Shown here: positions 60,302 through 64,000 of the stretch, in pieces
Layout of the letters: every line of letters starts with the position of its first letter
Numbering within the stretch: the first letter of the stretch is position 1
Assembly: GCA_902771155.1 (NCBI GenBank)
Contig: CACXVS010000006.1
Span: 1 to 64,000 of the forward strand
DNA length: 64,000 nucleotides
DNA from: an uncultured Prevotellaceae bacterium
GTDB lineage: Bacteria > Bacteroidota > Bacteroidia > Bacteroidales > Bacteroidaceae
Direction of reading: 5' to 3'
Position numbers and translations under genes: made by a program
The notes under the pieces: generated by a model
The model's database searches: none
Told to the model about the DNA's origin: nothing
What the model saw: only the letters and a program-made list of their open reading frames with translations

Positions 60302-61363
60302 CTAGAACTTAAAGCCTGTTTTCTCTACACCATCGCCATAGATGGTCTTGAAGTCGTCTTTCATCGAGATGACATAGTAGCCAGAATCGCGCCACCGCTT
60401 GGCCAAGGGGAGTGTTTTCTCCCTATTAGCATAGTCTCTGGCATCGTCATCGGCAACCAACATAAAGACTGCCGTCTTATAGGTGGGATTACTCAGACAG
60501 TAATTATGCATGGCACAGTCGCCAGAGCTGTTTCCGAACGACAAGACGGGAATTTTACCAATCTCCTGACTAATCTGCTTTACCTTGTTGGTCTTGAGGT
60601 TCTTGATGAGGAGTTCATCTGTACGTACGATGTTCTCTTCCTTGCTCATAGTGTAATTGACACCCTCTTCTGCGCCTTGTTTAGAAGAGCAGAGCTTCAC
60701 GTCCATGCCAATCACACGGTTTGGCTGAATGCCAAGCGGTTCAACCAGTGCCCTAACAAGAAACCTGTCGGAGCCGGACACGACGTAAAACGTAAAGCCA
60801 TTGGCCTTCAGATAGTCGAACACCTGCAACATGGGCTTATAGAAACTCTGGTTGTAGGTCATGCCTCGGAAGCCATTTACCTGCTTGGAAGCAAATGCCT
60901 TGACATAGGCATCAAACTCAGCCAGTGTCATGCCAGCATAAGCCTTTGCTGCCGCCCTACCATGCTTCATGTCGAAATGCGAGGGAAGCGCCTTGCCGTT
61001 CCTGACAAAGTCTCTGATATCCTGTGCTGCCTGCCTGACATCATCGGGTGCCTTGTCCTTATACGAGGCATCCTCCAATACACGCTCCTCCAACAAGAGA
61101 TATTCAAAATACGACGGATAGAGTTCGCCTATAAAGGTGCCGTCCATGTCGAACGTGGCTATTCGGTCTTCCTTCTTAATATAGTTCTTAGAGGAAGGGT
61201 TTGTCACATCTTCAACATACTCCTGCAAAGCAGTCACTGCTTCACAAGAATTCCAAAGCGTCAGATAGTGCTTAGCAGACGTGTTGACTACGTTATCGCC
61301 TTTGGTACATCCACTTAAGACTGTAACGACGACAATAATTACTGGAAAAAAGAGTTTCTTCAT
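60302..61363 (-). CDS. HAD-family acid phosphatase-like lipoprotein
   Basis: 353 residues with a lipobox (VVTVLSGC, Cys19). The HAD motif I is ATFDMDGTFIGE (Asp72, Asp74), with a cap region, VVSGSDRFLVRAL (motif II), and a late VLSFGNSSGDCAMH (motif IV). Members resemble phosphoserine-phosphatase-like enzymes; substrate is unknown. Outer-membrane or periplasmic location is inferred from the lipobox. It is convergent with aat, 27 nt apart, and has its own promoter (61411-61418). Confidence 0.85.
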   Translation of the reverse strand: MKKLFFPVIIVVVTVLSGCTKGDNVVNTSAKHYLTLWNSCEAVTALQEYVEDVTNPSSKNYIKKEDRIATFDMDGTFIGELYPSYFEYLLLEERVLEDASYKDKAPDDVRQAAQDIRDFVRNGKALPSHFDMKHGRAAAKAYAGMTLAEFDAYVKAFASKQVNGFRGMTYNQSFYKPMLQVFDYLKANGFTFYVVSGSDRFLVRALVEPLGIQPNRVIGMDVKLCSSKQGAEEGVNYTMSKEENIVRTDELLIKNLKTNKVKQISQEIGKIPVLSFGNSSGDCAMHNYCLSNPTYKTAVFMLVADDDARDYANREKTLPLAKRWRDSGYYVISMKDDFKTIYGDGVEKTGFKF

Positions 61364-61410
61364 AAGTGTATAAAATTATATATGATTAATAATTATCAAA
61401 AGACTTGCTG

Positions 61411-61418
61411 CAAAGATA
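61411..61418 (-). promoter_or_regulatory. promoter core (TATCTTTG) for the HAD lipoprotein
   Basis: TATCTTTG on the minus strand with TTTG at 61438-61441 (19-bp spacing). Confidence 0.75.
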
Positions 61419-61603
61419 GACAAAATAATCGAGATTACAAAACAATTCCAGAATAAAAAAAGTAAAAAAACAGTCCCGAAGAACTATTTCCTATGTAATA
61501 CCCAAAGCCACATGGGTTGCGAGCAAACCCTCGGATAATCTTAAATAATATTAAGACAGGCAGAATAATCGTTTATATCAATATAGTAAACATCTATTTT
61601 TCA

Positions 61604-61611
61604 TATCTTTG
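61604..61611 (+). promoter_or_regulatory. promoter core (TATCTTTG) for vanW
   Basis: TATCTTTG, 13 nt before the vanW ATG at 61625. It rules out a longer start that would extend upstream by 36 codons. Confidence 0.72.
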
Positions 61612-61624
61612 CAACATAAATGAC

Positions 61625-62452
61625 ATGAAACGGAAACTGTTTTGCGAAATATCACCTTTCACCTATCGTCTGTCGATGGAAAAGGAAATCCTGAAGCGTC
61701 ATCTGCAGGATTTCCTCAGCGATATCCGTTTTGCCGTGGAACGAAGTGAGGAATCTTTACCTGTGGCAATATACCATCACAACTCCCTTATCCGTCGCCG
61801 ACTGGGCAATGTCGATATGCAGTTGCAAGAGAACAAAGCCACTAATCTTGCCTTGGCAGTAACCCACATCGACGGACTACTCATTCATCCTGGTGAGACT
61901 TTCTCCGTTTGGAGACTCATTGGGCGCACCACCAAACATAAGGGCTACAAAGAAGGGCTCACCATCGCCAAGGGACAGCCATCGCAGGGCATTGGAGGTG
62001 GGCTTTGTCAATTGTCAAACCTCATTCACTGGATGGTACTTCATAGCGAACTGACCATTACCGAGCATCACCACCACGACGGACTCGACTTATTCCCCGA
62101 CTTTGGTCGACAGATACCCTTTGGCACTGGAACCAGCATCTCGTACAACTATCTCGATTATCGTGTTAAGAACGACACTGACAACACTTACCAACTGCGA
62201 CTAAAAGTTGACGAGGAATATCTTTGTGGCGAACTTCGTGCTGCCAAACAGCAACCTCATACTTTTCACATTCATGCTGAGAACGAATTCTTCTCACGGG
62301 AGAAGGATGTGGTCTATCGTAATGGTGAGGTCTATCGCGACATTATCGACCGCAAGACAGGACAGTGTATTAAAAGCCAGCTCATCCGTACCAATCATGC
62401 CAGGGTGATGTATGAATGCCCCGCCTCGATGATCATTAAAGAAACGACATAA
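61625..62452 (+). CDS. VanW-family protein
   Basis: 275 residues with the VanW domain core: HPGETFSVWRLIGRTTKHKGYKEG, IGGGLCQLSNLIHWMVLHS and DYRVKNDTDNTYQLRLKVD. VanW occurs in vancomycin-resistance and envelope-associated loci, but its biochemical role is unknown. No signal peptide. Short promoter-to-start distance (13 nt). Confidence 0.88.
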   Translation: MKRKLFCEISPFTYRLSMEKEILKRHLQDFLSDIRFAVERSEESLPVAIYHHNSLIRRRLGNVDMQLQENKATNLALAVTHIDGLLIHPGETFSVWRLIGRTTKHKGYKEGLTIAKGQPSQGIGGGLCQLSNLIHWMVLHSELTITEHHHHDGLDLFPDFGRQIPFGTGTSISYNYLDYRVKNDTDNTYQLRLKVDEEYLCGELRAAKQQPHTFHIHAENEFFSREKDVVYRNGEVYRDIIDRKTGQCIKSQLIRTNHARVMYECPASMIIKETT

Positions 62453-62499
62453 TCTCTACCGCTCACCATCATACATACACAACCCAACCGACTTGTTAT

Positions 62500-62511
62500 A
62501 TCGTGCACGAT
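62500..62511. promoter_or_regulatory. palindromic operator ATCG-TGCA-CGAT
   Basis: Perfect 12-bp palindrome, the first of three ATCG-N4-CGAT words upstream of the glutathione peroxidase gene, about 60 bp before the -7 core. Confidence 0.6.
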
Positions 62512-62543
62512 TGATTGTTAAACTTGCTTAAAGATTTAATCAA

Positions 62544-62555
62544 ATCGCTTGCGAT
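62544..62555. promoter_or_regulatory. palindromic operator ATCG-CTTG-CGAT
   Basis: Second ATCG-N4-CGAT word. It covers the -33 region (TTG at 62549-62551) of the gpx promoter. Confidence 0.65.
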
Positions 62556-62570
62556 ATAAAATAATTCCTG

Positions 62571-62578
62571 TATCTTTG
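62571..62578 (+). promoter_or_regulatory. promoter core (TATCTTTG) for gpx-marR
   Basis: TATCTTTG preceding the gpx ATG at 62620 by 41 nt. Confidence 0.75.
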
Positions 62579-62579
62579 C

Positions 62580-62591
62580 ATCGCAAACGAT
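62580..62591. promoter_or_regulatory. palindromic operator ATCG-CAAA-CGAT
   Basis: Third ATCG-N4-CGAT word, at the expected transcription start. A bound repressor would block the promoter. Confidence 0.65.
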
Positions 62592-62619
62592 ACAAATAAC
62601 AATAATATATTAATAAGGT

Positions 62620-63165
62620 ATGGAAACGATTTATGATTTCAAGGCTCTCACGAGCAAAGGTAAGGAGATTGACTTTAAGGAGTTTGAGGGTAAAGTGTTG
62701 CTGATTGTAAACACAGCCAGCAAGTGTGGTTTTACACCCCAGTTTACCGGACTGGAGGAATTGAACCAGAAGTACAAGGACAAGGGACTGGTTATCATCG
62801 GATTCCCTTGCAATCAGTTTAAGGAGCAGGATCCGGGCTCAGACAGTCAGATTGAGGAATTTTGCCAGTTGAATTATGGTGTGACATTCCAGATCATGAA
62901 AAAGACAGACGTAAACGGCCCAGCTGCAGAACCTATCTTCGAGTATCTGAAGTCGCAGGCCCCTTCTGAGGAATACCACGGACTGAAGGCCAAGGCTGCC
63001 AAAGCACTATTCAAGACCATTAGCTCAAGCGTGGAAAAGAATAGCGACATTAAGTGGAACTTCACTAAGTTCCTGATATCCAAAGATGGCAAGACCATCA
63101 AACGATATGCACCTACCACCGAGCCAAAGGATTTTGAGAAGGACGTGGAAACCATGCTGGCATAG
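62620..63165 (+). CDS. glutathione peroxidase-family thiol peroxidase (Cys type)
   Basis: 181 residues. The peroxidatic Cys36 is in TASKCGFTPQF, in the position held by selenocysteine in some homologues, and the second Cys64 with Gln66 is in IGFPCNQF. A KWNFTKFL Trp-Asn pair completes the site. It reduces hydroperoxides, probably with thioredoxin as donor because Bacteroidota generally lack glutathione. It is followed 23 nt later by an OhrR-like regulator. Confidence 0.92.
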   Translation: METIYDFKALTSKGKEIDFKEFEGKVLLIVNTASKCGFTPQFTGLEELNQKYKDKGLVIIGFPCNQFKEQDPGSDSQIEEFCQLNYGVTFQIMKKTDVNGPAAEPIFEYLKSQAPSEEYHGLKAKAAKALFKTISSSVEKNSDIKWNFTKFLISKDGKTIKRYAPTTEPKDFEKDVETMLA

Positions 63166-63188
63166 TTGAGAATATAAAGTTGAGAGTT

Positions 63189-63638
63189 ATGCACGCAGAA
63201 TTACAACTTGACAATCAAATCTGCTTTCGCCTCTATACAGCATCAAGGCTGATCACCCAGGCATATACATCGATACTCAACGAGATGGGGATTACCTATC
63301 CTCAATATCTGGTACTGTTGGTGTTGTGGGAGAAGGACTGTCAGCCTGTGAACGACATCGCCCACCGATTGCAATTAGAGACCAACACCGTTACCCCCCT
63401 CCTCCAGCGCATGGAGAAAATGGGGGTTGTGGTTCGTCAGCGAGGTCAGGAGGATAAGCGTCAGCAGATAGTCAGTCTAACTGAGAAGGGCAAGGCTCTT
63501 GAAGAGCATGCCTACAATTCCGTTCCTACCAATATGGGAGAGAAACTAAAGGCATGTCCGCTTCAGATTGGCGACTACAAACAACTGGCCAGTGAACTGG
63601 ACTCAATTATTAACACATTAAAGAATAAGGAGAAATAA
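63189..63638 (+). CDS. MarR-family regulator, OhrR-like
   Basis: 149 residues: winged-helix DNA-binding core (TYPQYLVLLVLWEKD, LQLETNTVTPLLQRMEKMG, DKRQQIVSLTEKGK). LDNQICFRLYTASR carries Cys12, the reactive peroxide-sensing cysteine of OhrR proteins. Oxidation of it releases DNA in characterised relatives. It lies directly after gpx, suggesting it controls that promoter through the ATCG-N4-CGAT palindromes. ATG 63189 was preferred to a TTG three codons upstream. Confidence 0.9.
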   Translation: MHAELQLDNQICFRLYTASRLITQAYTSILNEMGITYPQYLVLLVLWEKDCQPVNDIAHRLQLETNTVTPLLQRMEKMGVVVRQRGQEDKRQQIVSLTEKGKALEEHAYNSVPTNMGEKLKACPLQIGDYKQLASELDSIINTLKNKEK

Positions 63639-63641
63639 ACG

Positions 63642-63827
63642 ATGGAAAAACCTTGTGAGAATTGCAAACTGAGAGCGCACTACGACAAGAATCCCAAGTC
63701 ACTGATGGGCCGTTTCTGGCGATGGCACATTAATTTCTGTCCTGGCTGGAAGGGTTACTTTAACAGTCTTGACGACGAAAAGAAGGCCGAACTGAGGGCT
63801 AAATATCAATTCACAAAATATCAGTAG
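63642..63827 (+). CDS. small Cys-containing protein, unknown
   Basis: 61 residues with CENCKLR (Cys5, Cys8) and Cys33 in WHINFCPGWKGYF; mixed, no signal peptide. I recall similar short Bacteroidales proteins but no function. It follows the OhrR-like gene by 3 nt, so it is probably part of the peroxide-response operon; a role in thiol or metal handling is speculation. Its 3' end overlaps the convergent phosphatase gene by 17 nt. Confidence 0.7.
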   Translation: MEKPCENCKLRAHYDKNPKSLMGRFWRWHINFCPGWKGYFNSLDDEKKAELRAKYQFTKYQ

Positions 63828-64000
63828 AGTGGTCATGGAGGGTGCCGAGCTTATCCAACAGAGCCTGGCATCCTTCCAGCACGTCGCGCCAGGTTGACTC
63901 GAAGTCGCCCGTGTACCACGGGTCGGCAACGTCACCAGGGCGACGCGTAAAATCCATGAGCATTTTAATCTTCTCGTCAGGGTCGCCTCCACATATGTTG
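63811..64000 (-). CDS. low-molecular-weight protein tyrosine phosphatase, C-terminal part
   Basis: The last 62 codons of a gene that runs off the right edge. The DPW motif (GDVADPWYTGDFESTW) carries the family's acid Asp; CQALLDKLG ends the helix. The N-terminal CxxxxxR(S/T) loop is outside the window. Arsenate-reductase relatives lack the DPW loop, supporting the phosphatase call. Confidence 0.86.
   Translation of the reverse strand, partial: NICGGDPDEKIKMLMDFTRRPGDVADPWYTGDFESTWRDVLEGCQALLDKLGTLHDHSTDIL

Noticed and set aside
60506..61318. A 270-codon plus-strand frame opposite the HAD lipoprotein
   Set aside because: The minus-strand protein has a lipobox and HAD motifs; the opposite frame has no recognisable features.
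1..64000. tRNA, rRNA and CRISPR arrays
   Set aside because: I scanned the gaps for cloverleaf-like arms, rRNA landmarks and regular repeats and saw none; short intergenic spaces leave little room.

Overview
The window is a gene-dense chromosomal segment from a Bacteroidota bacterium, most likely a Prevotella/Segatella-type member of the Bacteroidales. The grounds are: the recurring promoter core TAnnTTTG (at least 26 instances, about half with an upstream TTTG/TTG 19-20 bp away), almost no Shine-Dalgarno signals, families typical of Bacteroidales (DUF4494, DUF6078-like, DUF5009-like and DUF4105 proteins, a FeoA-FeoB fusion, a GH13_8-type GlgB, a VirE/DUF3874-like ATPase), and outer-membrane and LPS genes. 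The species call is an inference. I saw no rRNA, tRNA, CRISPR array or intact insertion sequence.

Layout. 1-4.6 kb: the start of a dicarboxylate/amino-acid symporter, divergent tcdA, a DUF6078-like gene with a VirE-type ATPase in repeat-rich surroundings, an orphan LuxR-type response regulator, and a small SpoT-like HD hydrolase behind an attenuator-like leader. 4.8-8.9 kb: a DUF5009-like membrane protein, then ruvC, a twin-ABC ATPase and an EFR1 ferredoxin-flavodoxin. 8.8-11.3 kb (minus): a membrane-anchored pseudokinase, DUF4494 and YggS. 11.5-17.4 kb (plus): an aminotransferase, a LolC/E-like permease and two tandem acyl-CoA synthetases. 17.4-22.2 kb (minus): an operon of a MORN-repeat protein, YhcH, the glycogen branching enzyme and a DUF6057-like membrane protein. 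22.3-26.4 kb: kdsB, a shortened CbpA-like co-chaperone, a 5'-nucleotidase and a NudC-type Nudix hydrolase. 26.4-27.4 kb is the only decayed stretch: a 38-codon ORF, a large inverted repeat around a 34-bp perfect palindrome, and the remains of an HU-like gene. 27.4-30.3 kb (minus): rarA-dnaB. 30.4-35.6 kb (plus): an acidic-tailed protein with a membrane pyrophosphatase, then a double-PAP2 protein with an M15 peptidase. 35.7-41.2 kb (minus): an outer-membrane protein, lptC, a CNNM/CorC-type protein and a PpiD-like foldase. 41.3-53.8 kb (plus): DUF4105 protein and a degenerate alkaline-phosphatase-like protein, then secA and seven closely packed genes. 53.9-60.3 kb: feoAB, an outer-membrane barrel, and clpS-clpA-aat. 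60.3-64 kb: a HAD lipoprotein, VanW, and a glutathione peroxidase/OhrR-like MarR locus with palindromic operators, ending in a partial LMW phosphatase.

The best candidate for an undescribed system is 48.2-53.8 kb: an FkbH-type HAD-GNAT enzyme, a MaoC hydratase, an SDR reductase, a stand-alone acyl carrier protein, an MBOAT acyltransferase and a membrane-anchored SGNH protein, with 4-nt overlaps or short gaps, directly downstream of secA. Functionally it looks like a Dlt-type surface acylation machine in which the usual AMP-forming ligase is replaced by FkbH loading. Other leads are the pseudokinase, the CbpA variant lacking CTD I, the alarmone-hydrolase leader, the peroxide-response operator triplet and the palindrome element at 26.7-26.9 kb.
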